A DNA stretch of 64,000 nucleotides from Spongilla lacustris. Taxonomy: Eukaryota; Porifera; Demospongiae; Spongillida; Spongillidae. This document shows, in pieces, positions 54,785 to 64,000 of this stretch. The DNA is taken from the NCBI GenBank assembly GCA_949361645.1, contig OX442416.1:5122629-5186628 (forward strand), written 5' to 3'. The first letter of the stretch is position 1, and every line of letters begins with the position of its first letter. Under the pieces are notes generated by a model, which ran no database searches, was not told where the DNA came from, and saw only the letters and a program-made list of their open reading frames with translations. Made by a program: the position numbers and the translations under genes.

Positions 54785-57735
54785 CTAATCAAAGATTCTT
54801 CGATTTGATTTTGAAGACCAAACTTTAGCTGCAGTATTATAGTTGAATTCATTAATGCAAGGACCCTCACATGAAAGTCGTATTAATCTGTCTCGTGTTT
54901 CCGTATTGAGTCTGTTCCTGGGTTCAGTCTTAATTCTATTCATAGTTGAAAATCCTCTTTCCACATCAGCTGTAGATACAGGTATAGTCAGGGCAATACA
55001 TGCTAATTTAGAATATGTTGGATAGAGTTCAACCAAAGATGAATTTTCACACATTGTTTGCATAACCTGAGTGGTCGACATTAGCTTGAATTCACTAGTC
55101 AAAATGTACTTGAAACCTAGCCATTCAAACTTACGGTTTTTTTTAACTATTGCCGTTTTGAAATATGTAGAAAGGATTTCTATGCCCTTGTTTCCATACA
55201 ATTCAAAAATGGTAAATGGAGAGTGTTGATTGATGTCAGCTGTTTTGGGGTCAAAAAGAGTGATTACAGAATTCAAAATGCTTAGATCTTGAAACCTATC
55301 TTCGAGGTTTTGTACCAGAAGATCAATGTACTAGTTTCTAACATTGCTTTGGAAGTTTTGCTTTAAGCGCTCAGTGACAGCAATGCCGAAATCAGATGAA
55401 AGCTTACCTAATGTTTTATCTAGCTCTTGCATATGAGGTCCCTGATGACTTCAATGATGCAATTGTAGCTGATACTTGAGGCTTAATAACTGATAGGTCA
55501 ACATCAGCTGTTTGAAAGACAAGACTTAGCTGGGTAAGTACAGGAAGAACATCACTCAAAAGATATACTGTGGCTATGGTTATAGGTTTTAATTTCACGA
55601 ACCAATCCACGAGCAACTGCTTCATCATTTTCAGCTACTTCACGTTCCAGTGTGGTAATCACTGATGAGAGTGTGCGTCGCAGTACAGTGATTGCCTGTT
55701 CATGTGACAACCACCTTGTGTGCACTGCCTTTTTGATGGGGTCCGTAAGCAATGACTGTATATGGTGGAAGGCTGCTTCTCGAACAGGACTATTGGCAAA
55801 GTAGTACAGAGTTGTGAGATAGGTGTCAAATTTTTTCACATATGGAACTTGAAGAGCAGCTTGTGAACATGCTAGAGCCACTCTATGTGCTCCACAGTGA
55901 ATTGACAACATTTCACTATTGTGGGCCTTCATGTGTTTTGCAACACCTGTCTTCCTCCCAGTCATAACAGCCGCTCCATCACTGCCTATGCTGAAAATGT
56001 TAGCCATAGGTATTAAACACTTTTGACAGGCATCAATCAGCTTTTGCTCGATAGTTTCAGCTGTGCCATTGGGAATATCTATGATTTTTAGAAAACAAGT
56101 CTTTGCCTTACCATTCAAAACTAAACTAACATATACTGCCAACTGTTTCAGATTAGACACATCAGTGGATTTATCATATAAGATTCCAACTGCGGGACTT
56201 ACAGCAACCTTGGAGAGAATATCTTGCTCCACTAAATCTAATAGTACCACCAAAAATTCATCAATAATACGATGGGAAGTATAATTTGTACGTTTGCTAA
56301 CTTCTAGCTCTGATAAGTAGTCACAACCAAGCAGCTTACCAAGCTCCAACCATAGATATTGGAATTAATGGATTGGCAACGCTACGCGTATTGCATACTG
56401 ATGTCACGCTATATGCTTGACACGGTTACGCCCTTTTCTTGAACTCGGGTTTCTCGTCTTTCTGGAGGTTTCCGTTGGTGCCTGTTAGTTTTGATCGTCG
56501 AAAGTCCTATTCAGGTTACTGAATTGACTTCTTATCTAGTTCTTTGTGTCCAATTCTTAACCTTTTCGTTACCACATGTAAGTTATGGCGTATAAGAGTG
56601 GTTTGGGGGTTTTAGTAGCAATACGCCGTTGGTAAGAAGCAAAACAAAAGTTGCTTGTGGTGCTGTCTCATGCTACGCGTGTCGTAGGCCTGTTTTGAAG
56701 CTTAAAATAAAAACGCTTGACCCGTAGTAGTGGGCCGTAGGTCGCGGTTTTAGCATGATTATGAGGCAGTTTTGTGGGGGTTTTAGCTTCTGACAGGAAC
56801 GATGTGTAGCATTAACGCTCCTATTTTCATGTTTCGCTATAAGCTTTGTGTGCCGTGAAGTGGTTAGATGGCTGGAAAGATATTTCGTCTTGGCAACATG
56901 CCAAGAAAAACGAAGGGCTTTCAACAGTCTTGTTCATCAAGAAAAAGCGAGTGGAGGCCTAAAAAAAACGTCTAAACAGTGTTTTGAAACCATCGAGCTT
57001 TATTCACCTCCCTTAAAGCTTTCTTAGGTCGTTCTGAAGTTTCCTGGAGCAGGGGATCTTCAAGTATATCAGCTTCAGCCATAAATTTTTATTACGTGAC
57101 CGTGTCGAGCATCAAACCAATTTTTCACGGGCATTGCCAATCCAGTAATTCCAATATCTATGCTCCAACAGAGAACTGAATTATGTGTAGTGTGCAGTTT
57201 CCTCTTTGGCAAGCCAAAAAAGTCATTTCATGGCACCAATTACTGCTTGCCACTTAATTGATATTCGTTCCTCCATCATAGCACAAACACCACCAGAGCG
57301 GTGGGCAGACACAGCCGATGCTTCAGCGCTGACAGCATCAACATGACTTAGTGTTCGTTGATGCTCAATGAGTTTGTCTTTGCAGAATTGCTGACATGGA
57401 ATTGTCACCCATACCGCTTTCCTGATTGACTTCCTGTACTTCTGGCAGATCGTACAAAACATAGACGGCCCATCGTCATGATTTGGTTCATAGCGTAACC
57501 AAGGAAAATCGATCTCCCAGTGCGGGTCATAAGAACCTCTGTGGCTACTACGTTTCCATGAAGTGTGCTGGCTCTCTCCAGCAGTCAATGTGTCACTACT
57601 AAGGGAAATCGGCGGTTCAGGTGTAGCTGGTCCAGCAGGTAGTGTGTCATTGCTAAGGGAAATGGGCGGTTCAGGTGTAGCTGGGTTCTTGCGAAAGAAG
57701 GTTGTGATTGAACACTGTTTCTGAGCGGACGCCAT
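54785..57735 (-). pseudogene. hAT transposase, interrupted by a MITE and several stops
   Basis: Starts MASAQKQCSITTFFRKN (ATG at 57735). It has a duplicated PATPEPPISLSNDTL-type linker, a TTF/BED-like zinc region (FCTICQ, then C and H residues), then the hAT catalytic region (ILYDKSTD, IGSDGAAVMTG, HCGAHRVALA, TRWLSHEQA). It ends with the dimerisation block STADVERGFSTMNRIK..NRL. The insertion 56351-57161 splits it. In-frame stops lie near 57225, near 57180 and near 55335, with frame changes near 55580 and 55430. It resembles ZNF862/KIAA1586-type hAT proteins and is not functional. Confidence 0.8.
56351..57161. mobile_element. Non-autonomous element, 8-bp TSD GCTCCAAC
   Basis: The ends CATAGATATTGGAATTAATG and the inward-read ATAGATATTGGAATTACTG are inverted repeats extending to GGATTGGCA. 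GCTCCAAC lies at 56343-56350 and 57162-57169. The element is 811 bp and has no coding. Skipping it restores continuity of the hAT frame (SSLLELGKLLG). Confidence 0.88.
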
Positions 57736-57773
57736 ACTCGCGCGCAATCGTTATTACTATATCGATAAAATTA

Positions 57774-58378
57774 ATAGACCCTTCCCTTTAACGGCGTAAG
57801 GAATGCAATTATTTTTAATTGCGTCACTTCCGGAGTTCTTCCTGCACGCAAGCACTAACACTGTACCAAGCTGTTGATAATTTTCGATCGACCAAGCCAC
57901 TGTCACAACAGTACTCACAGAGGCAGACGTCCCAGGTGCGTTTCTTGAGGAGCCACTAGAGATCCGTAGTACGGCAGCGCTAATTTGCCACGGGATAAAA
58001 TGCAATCGCCAATCGGCTAGCCGAAAGCAAAGCCTAATAGATAGGTCAGTGTTGCCAAGACATTTATGTACTGTGTCGATATCTAACCGTGCTAGTCTCG
58101 TTCCCAGACCAATATGACGCAATGTTTATCGCAATTTGTACTTTGCATAAACAAGCTCGTACTTGTATAAGTCTGGTGTTTCGAATGCTAAACCTTAGAA
58201 TTCGTGCGCTTATATGCAACGTTGCCCTCCTACTTCTTACAATACATAGATACACCCTTGTTGTCCACCTTGCAAGCCATTTTACACATGACACATGACA
58301 TCACCGGCAGGATGAACTCCGGACGTGACGTAAAATTAGCAAATTGCATTCCTTACACCGTTAAAGGGAAGGGTCTAT
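57774..58378. mobile_element. Mariner-like MITE with ATAGACCCTTCCCTTTAACG ends
   Basis: Inverted repeats of about 37 bp with one or two differences at 57774 and 58378, flanked by TA on both sides. The element is about 605 bp with no coding, and lies in the 5' part of the hAT element upstream of its ATG. Confidence 0.82.
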
Positions 58379-59188
58379 TATTGTAGGATTACGCACGCGC
58401 GCATACTAAGCACCGCCTCCACCAACGGATTAATAATTATGCATTTAGACAAGCATAATCATTAATTCACGAGCGCGAGTTAACCATTTTCTGGAAAATT
58501 CGAACAGGGCGGAGCGCCCTGTTTTTGGTATGCTGTGGGAAACACTGGAAATTGAACCCATTGTCAATTCTCGCCCACTATCACTATCTTATTTCTCAGC
58601 AGGACATACTGAACAACCCCTGACACCATCTCATTTGTTGATTGGCCGGAAAGTGATTAATGTTCCTGATGTTCACCATTGTGGCCCAGGAGACAATGAT
58701 TTTGATGTGGATTCAACTCAACTGACAAGGTGGTTGAAGCATCATTGCAGCACTCTTAACCACTTTTGGAAGAGATGGAGAGAAACGAGTACTTGGCAGA
58801 GCTGAGAGAAAGCCACAGACAACTTTTAAAGTAATCTGATGGAGAAAGTCAAGTCTCAGTGGGCGATGTAGTGTGGTGGTAAACGATGAGAGTTTTTGGA
58901 AGCTAGGTTACATCCAGAATCTCTCACGGGAGAGATGGATAAACTAGGGGAGCTGGTAAGAACCAACAATTCACTTCATTGAATCATCCCCTGCAGTTGT
59001 TGTATCCACTAGAGACCCACCATTCTCTTGAACCTGTGAGTAATCTTCAAGAAACTAAAGAACAAAAGGTTGAAGACACGTCTGAAAGGCACTGCCGCAC
59101 AGAAGGGTGAAGAGAAGTGCAGACAGTGGACTAACGAAATGTAGCAAGTTTAGTTTAGTCAGTTGACCATTGGTCAACGGGGGGAGAA

Positions 59189-59330
59189 TGTTAGTAACGG
59201 TTGACATTATGTAATTTGTGTAACGTCACGTGATTTGTATTGCAACGTATGCGAGCGTGCCGTTAGAAACGGGGTGAACGGTTTGAACAATGCAGCGTTG
59301 TGAATTAGATGTCAACACTGAGACAATACC
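59189..59330 (+). repeat. Putative 3' LTR of the BEL element (start only)
   Basis: A purine tract (ACGGGGGGAGAA) precedes TGTTAGTAACGGTTGAC, a typical BEL LTR start. No 5' LTR copy is in the window. The right boundary is uncertain. Confidence 0.5.
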
Positions 59331-59395
59331 ACATATTTGGCTCAGTTTTGTGCCCAAGGTTCCTCAATAGGTCTCAGCTTCTTAAAATAATAAGG

Positions 59396-59419
59396 GGGAG
59401 GGGGGGGGGGGGGGGGGGG
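59396..59419. repeat. G-run
   Basis: About 22 Gs with one A near the start. Confidence 0.9.
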
Positions 59420-59760
59420 CCTTTTTCAATAAGTCTTTCGATGTGGACAAAATATCCAAATACGAATTCCACGGATAATTGCTTTTCCACGGAGCTATTC
59501 AGCGCCTATCCTAGCTCACCACTTCCTTCTTGTCACGGAGCATCCTCAAAGCTAAAGGTCCTTCAAATAAGAGCACACCACAAGGGTGCATCTTCAGGAC
59601 TATCACTTGGTGAGCCAAAGATGGCATGTGACGTGAGGTGGCCAGCCTACACGTACCTATTACAACACAAAACACCACGAGAAGGATAAACAAATGAAGC
59701 ACAAACTCGGAGAAGATCAATGACCAATGATACCAAGCTAATAATGAGAATGTAGTTGAA
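59420..59760. other. Intergenic; inverted copy of an 8.9-kb segment
   Basis: 59608-59662 (GAGGTGGCCAGCCTACACGT) is the reverse complement of about 8905-8960 with some changes. No gene is supported. Confidence 0.45.
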
Positions 59761-59774
59761 TGGTCTCAGTATTG

Positions 59775-59887
59775 GGCATACAAAAAACAAGAACTACCCC
59801 AAATCCTCCACAATCGAATGGTCTAGCGGAGAGATTCAATAGGACACTCTTGGATATGCTTAGTACTTTAAGAAACGAAACTTAGAA
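59775..59887 (+). pseudogene. Ty3/gypsy integrase scrap
   Basis: Reads LGIQKTRTTPNPPQSNGLAE then RFNRTLLDMLSTLRNE, the segment around the catalytic glutamate of gypsy-type integrases (PQSNG..ER.NRTL). It stops directly afterwards, with no neighbouring domains. Confidence 0.7.
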
Positions 59888-61007
59888 GACTACTCAATAC
59901 TTCACCGAGACCCTGTGCGTGATATTGATGTCTATCTGCGCAAGAATCGCGTTCCATAGGAGTAACGTGTATCACATAAAATGTACGGAGTGTTGGGATC
60001 AGATAATAATGCCACATATAGTGGCGGATATACTTCTTTGTAGTCATATCTTGTGAGTTAGAAGACAGCAAATGTACATTACCCATGGGAACGTTCGTTC
60101 CCCAAGGGTAACACAAGATCATTTAAACAATAAGGGTCATTTCTGAGGAGTTGCCCAGCATATTGCCATCAACAGTATGATATGAATGGTTTAAGTGCAA
60201 CAACTTCTGCCTCTCGAAGGAATTTTAAAAGCGTAGCAGATATGCGGACAGCAGTACACGCATATAATATTGTACTGCTCATAACTGTACAGAGTCACAT
60301 AGGGACTGGAAAGTTGAAGCTCTATTAGACCAATCACTACAGTGTCTGAAGTGATGTATGCCAATGTCAGCAAACGGTCTCCTAAGATGGTATTACAATG
60401 CTTGGGTTGCACCATAAGTTATGCTACAGTTTGTTCCAGACTCCTCATTCAAGGTGTAAATTGCTTGGCTTAAACCTGCATATGGCATGCAGCTAAACAA
60501 TATGAGCTTGTCTGTTAATGCAGAAAGCCATAAAAGGAAAATTTTATGACATTTGGACAATGAAGCCATGTAGCAGAATCATGCACCAACAGGCATCCAG
60601 CAAATGTCATTGCTAATGTCTGCAACCCAAAAAATAAATTCTACCAAACCACTATTATCCCAAATGATTTTGTACTTGCACAAAAAGACAGCTGGCAGGC
60701 ACATGTGGAGAACATCAGTCCATTTCTAGTGCATGGAGAGGGGACATGGTACGCGTTCATGGATGGGGTTGGCTCATGCACCCATTATAAATGTATGATC
60801 TCCTCCACTTTTGTAATACGGATATACATGACATTCAAAGCTGGAAAAACATAATTGACAATGAAGTTGAACACTTCTTGGACATAACGAAAATCTTTTA
60901 AGGAATACTCCATCCGAAGCTCTTTGTACCCTTTGGGATCCACCAATACATGTATGTAGCACTCTAGACCTACCCTTTATAGTGAACCCTCACCAATTGT
61001 CTTCATC
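59888..61007. other. Intergenic, nothing recognised
   Basis: Short ORFs only. No family resemblance or repeat partner identified. Confidence 0.4.
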
Positions 61008-61425
61008 AAGATAGTTCTTCTCAGCCATCACACCAAAGTTCTGAGTGATCACACCAAAGTTCTGAGTGATCACACCGAAGTTCTAAATGACTGTGATGCT
61101 CAAACGGAAGACAACAAATTACCTTTTGTCAGGAAAAATGCTATCATCATTTGCCAACCACTAGATGAGTGACAAGATGTAGTACAATCAGGTAAGGCAG
61201 TAGCAAACTGTATTGGAGTAGCAGATGAAGTGACTAGTTAAGAAAACAACTTAAAGCTCAGCACCACAAGCTATGAATGCACAGAGCATCTCACAGCACG
61301 AAAATATTATATCAAAAATCAAGGAAGGGGTCCTTAAGTCTTAGTAAAAAATTAATTTGAGTATCTTGAAATAGAAGACATCAAGAATAGGAGTTCTTTT
61401 TTAAATATGGTCGCATACCAACATA
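61008..61425 (+). repeat. Dispersed repeat D, copy 2
   Basis: Direct copy of 44750-45180, again starting with tandem CACACCAAAGTTCTGAGTGAT units. Confidence 0.85.
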
Positions 61426-62173
61426 CATGTACAAGGGTGAATGAACAAGACTTCGCTTGCAGCCATGAATATGAAACTTCTCTGGAGCACGATTCAATAT
61501 GGACGTGCGACTGGTAAGCATTTTTATTTTATGTGAACGTGCGCATGCCAAACGATGGCATGTGCAGAATACTCCAAACTATGAGGAGCCCTTATAAAAC
61601 TGACCCACAAAGCAACTTCTCACATGGAACAGTAAATGTAAACTGCATGTGTTGATTTCAGCTACATGTACATGATGGACGCGTGGCAAGACAATTTGGT
61701 GCCGGATACGTGTTATAAAAAAGTAGGAAGCTGTAAGAGAATCAGTATATCTCTATAGAATATACGTGTCCCCACGGCAGGATGCAGTATCAGTATTACC
61801 CAATTTATATAGCAATGCTCTCAAACTGACGCTCCCTCGAATGCAGCAGCTGCTACAATGCTACTTTAAATTTTGTTGTACCACACCCAACACCCACATC
61901 CCCTTGCTGAGACCTGAGCCATCGTCTCCAGTTCCTACTGAGCAGAGCTCCTTCTACTGTAGCCACCTATGCAGTTTGTTTCAGGCTCTACCAGGGTTTC
62001 TGCCATGCCTTCAAGCTGATCCCGGTCCCCCAGCACGAAAGAAACTATTACACTGTTTGCAGCCCACCTCAGCCAGTCCCTCACCTCCAGGACCATACAG
62101 GTGCATGTGGCAGCAGTCTCCTTCCTGTACCACTCCCCCTGGTGATCGCATTTCCCTACATGGTAAATACTAC
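61426..62173. other. Spacer between repeat D and minisatellite array 2
   Basis: A Pro/Ser/Cys-rich frame (61766-62160) precedes the array but shows no motif. I do not call it a gene. Confidence 0.4.
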
Positions 62174-62426
62174 ATAGTACACACCCCAGCCACCATTGTA
62201 CACACCGCAGCCAACATTGTACACACTGCAGCCAACATTGTACACACCCCAGCCAACACTGTACACACTGCAGCCAACATTGTACACACCCCAGCCAACA
62301 TTGTACACACTGCAGCCAACATTGTACACATTGCAGCCAACATTGTACACATTGCAGCCAACATTGTACACACCCCAGCCAACATTGTACACACCCCAGC
62401 CAACATTGTACACACCCCAGCCAACA
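62174..62426. repeat. 21-bp minisatellite, array 2
   Basis: About 12 units of the same ACATTGTACACACCCCAGCCA sequence and orientation as 43894-44150, with CTGCAG, TTGCAG and CCGCAG variants. Confidence 0.95.
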
Positions 62427-63277
62427 TCCTATCGCTTCGAGCATCCGACAACGCAGCAAGTTCTACTCAATAGAGGTGCTATAGTACTAGTATCCTTACC
62501 CTTTGCCCCCAATGTAAATCGCTTCGTCACATGACATCACGAGATTCATGCAACCCTCGATGTAAAACTACTCCAATAAAGCTATACTTCTCACGTTGAA
62601 CATTAGAAAAAAACAGCTACATGTACATGATATAGAAGCATATGAAAACCATCAGCTAATCGGTATATCAATACCCGGTATAGGATAAGAATATACGCGT
62701 GCAAGTCGATCGACGCGGACGGACGCGCCATGAATCCCATGCCATATTACTCACGTACATAATGACTCAGCATTATTCCAGCCTCACTACATGAACTCTG
62801 CCTGTCGCGCGCGCGTTCCTCGGCAGCTGCTACTTCATGTTCAATTTACAATAAAAGCACGTGACACGTGCACGTTTAATCAGTCTATTTCTATGGTTTA
62901 ATATAATTCATAGGCAAGAGCCATGTAATTGTTACACAACTGGAGCATTGCCTTTCAGTCAATGAGCCATGGTCGTTTTTCTAACTCTCCGAGCTACATT
63001 ACTGCAGTATTGCTATTATGTACACATACAGGGTGTTCCCCTATCAAGAAAAAAATTGTTTATAAATTAACCACAAGCAGTTAATTAACTGGAAAGTGTT
63101 GTTTAAAGCTCTAACTGCACATGATGCTGCATGCAGCACTGGTGAAAAACCTCAAGGTCCGGCCCCCATTAAACAACATCAATGTGAGTCAAGTTAAAAG
63201 CTGCAAATTGTATTTAATTAACTATTTCCGTTTTGAAGTTATTCAAAATTGAAATGTCGATTTTCGATTCGAGATGT
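62427..63277. other. Intergenic, no supported gene
   Basis: Begins with TATCGCTTCGAGCATCCGAC, shared with 45497. Otherwise AT-rich. CACGTGACACGTGCACGT at 62860-62878 is a short palindromic cluster. Confidence 0.45.
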
Positions 63278-63335
63278 AGCCTCGTGACCCCAGGCCCTAT
63301 TTTTATATCGGGACAAAATAGAGCCTGGGGACGAG
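63278..63335. mobile_element. Short relative of the 2763 palindromic MITE
   Basis: CCTCGTGACCCCAGGCCCTATTTT...AAAATAGAGCCTGGGGACGAG is an inverted repeat with the same terminal sequence as 2763-2877 but a much shorter middle. Confidence 0.75.
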
Positions 63336-63374
63336 ACTATTCGCGATGCGTCGCTCGATCAAGTAAATGTTGGA

Positions 63375-63440
63375 TCGAGCTTTTGGATGCCTCTAAAATG
63401 GTATGCTTTTTATTAGGTGTTATTGAGAGGTATGCATTCA
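63375..63440 (+). repeat. Repeat shared with 45540-45605
   Basis: GAGCTTTTGGATGCCTCTAA and TTTTTATTAGGTGTTATTG occur at both places with few changes. Confidence 0.8.
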
Positions 63441-64000
63441 AGAAACTTGCATTCCGCATTTCAGTCCAGATTAACTCCACCACTTCTGCATTTATACTAT
63501 AGCAGATTCAACATATCCCTTGCATGTGCGCTCGAATGCCAGAGCATTTCTTGCAAGGGCAGGACCCCGTGCTAAAGTATCAGTGCTCTTTTTAAATGGT
63601 TGACTTATATACATCATTCATACAACCTATATAAAGTATGTATGAAACTCGAAATTCTAATATTGAATTCAATCCTAAACAAATTTGATGCGAAGAATCT
63701 ACAGCTTCTTATAGTACGTTGTCTACAAGAGAGCTGCTTTAATTACCCACAACAGTAACACAGCCAAACCAGAGATCATATCCATATATGATCTCTGGTC
63801 AAACCTGTTGCAGCTCTACGTAGTTATGGCCATGGATCATCTTGAAGTATACCTGTTCCAAAATATGCATGTGATTTAAAAACACAAAAGGTGATTGAAA
63901 TATACAATTATGTCGCATACCAGGGCATTTGCCCACATGCACACAAAAAGGGGGGAAATTGGAAAATAGCACAGAAAACTAGAACAACTGCATCATTTGA
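63441..64000. other. Intergenic; one hairpin
   Basis: ACCAGAGATCATAT and ATATGATCTCTGGT (63768-63799) form a 14-bp-arm inverted repeat. Nothing else recognised. Confidence 0.5.

Larger units (their letters stand above)
54659..58547. mobile_element. hAT transposon inserted in the BEL integrase
   Basis: The termini CAGTGTTTCCCACAGAAT (54659) and the inward-read CAGTGTTTCCCACAGCAT (58547) are inverted repeats. GAAATT flanks both sides (54653-54658, 58548-58553), and the BEL frame resumes exactly after it. The 3.9-kb element encodes a degenerate transposase (minus) and holds two younger MITEs. Confidence 0.88.
52375..58810 (+). pseudogene. BEL/Pao pol relic: RT, RNase H, integrase
   Basis: Broken frames in pol order. 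RT start at 52375-52600 (KTRVVYDAS, GPKFDQ..LDILL). The RT catalytic block VDDIVTG at about 52860. RNase H at 53325-53725 (GFCHASSTAY, IRRLELL, WWL or VALYW, QWKPFVQN, HCPG..NPADI). Integrase from 53760 to 54658 (TAYVMRAMKAF, LVATECKWI.DSQR, GHKWTF...APWWGGA.ERMV), continuing after a hAT insertion at 58548-58810 (IVNSRPL, LTPSHLLIGRK). Many stops and frameshifts are present. The integrase core is the best preserved part. The segment 52620-52850 is AT-rich and non-coding. Confidence 0.75.

Noticed and set aside
61766..62160. Pro/Ser/Cys-rich ORF start before the second minisatellite
   Set aside because: No motif, no homologous frame near the first array, and it depends on the satellite for length.

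Overview
This window looks like a stretch of animal nuclear genome, most likely a demosponge (inference). Introns in the intron-bearing transposon genes are short (about 45-430 bp) with GT-AG ends. The transposons are eukaryotic types: EnSpm/CACTA, Ginger, hAT, piggyBac, Ty3/gypsy, BEL/Pao and tyrosine-recombinase elements. Short-unit satellites and poly(dG)/poly(dC) runs of 20-33 bp are abundant. Only two host-like genes are convincing: a cysteine-rich multi-pass membrane protein (71-1750, minus) and a small secreted protein with the zinc-deaminase signature (16030-16662, plus). Almost everything else is mobile DNA, much of it nested.

Region by region. 1-2.9 kb holds the membrane protein gene, then a decayed RAG1 N-terminus-like fragment split by a palindromic MITE. 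3-12.3 kb holds MITEs, foldbacks, satellites and dispersed repeats. 12.3-15.95 kb is a Ginger DNA transposon (4-bp TSD TAAC) carrying an eight-exon integrase-plus-OTU gene, inserted in a small inverted-repeat MITE. Directly right of it, about 20 bp from that MITE, lies the TATA box of the deaminase-like gene. 17-26 kb holds repeats, hAT-type non-autonomous insertions with TSDs, and a tandem array with a unit of about 238 bp. 26350-33178 is a full-length EnSpm/CACTA element with 32-bp TIRs and a GAG TSD. It has two divergent multi-exon genes: a transposase (minus, one 2-nt frameshift) and a SAM-domain partner (plus).

33-46 kb holds a mariner-like MITE, retroelement relics, three minisatellites, a BEL gag relic, a broken piggyBac and a tyrosine-recombinase fragment. 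46.3-59.3 kb is a nested set of insertions. Decayed BEL/Pao coding DNA is interrupted by a gypsy LTR element (TSD CGATC) that itself holds a truncated hAT. The BEL integrase is interrupted by a 3.9-kb hAT element carrying two further MITEs. 59.3-64 kb holds a gypsy integrase scrap, a second copy of a 44-45 kb repeat, and a second array of the same 21-bp minisatellite.

Coding joins were inferred by hand from reading frame, splice consensus and family resemblance. No database search was run, so family names rest on recognised motifs.
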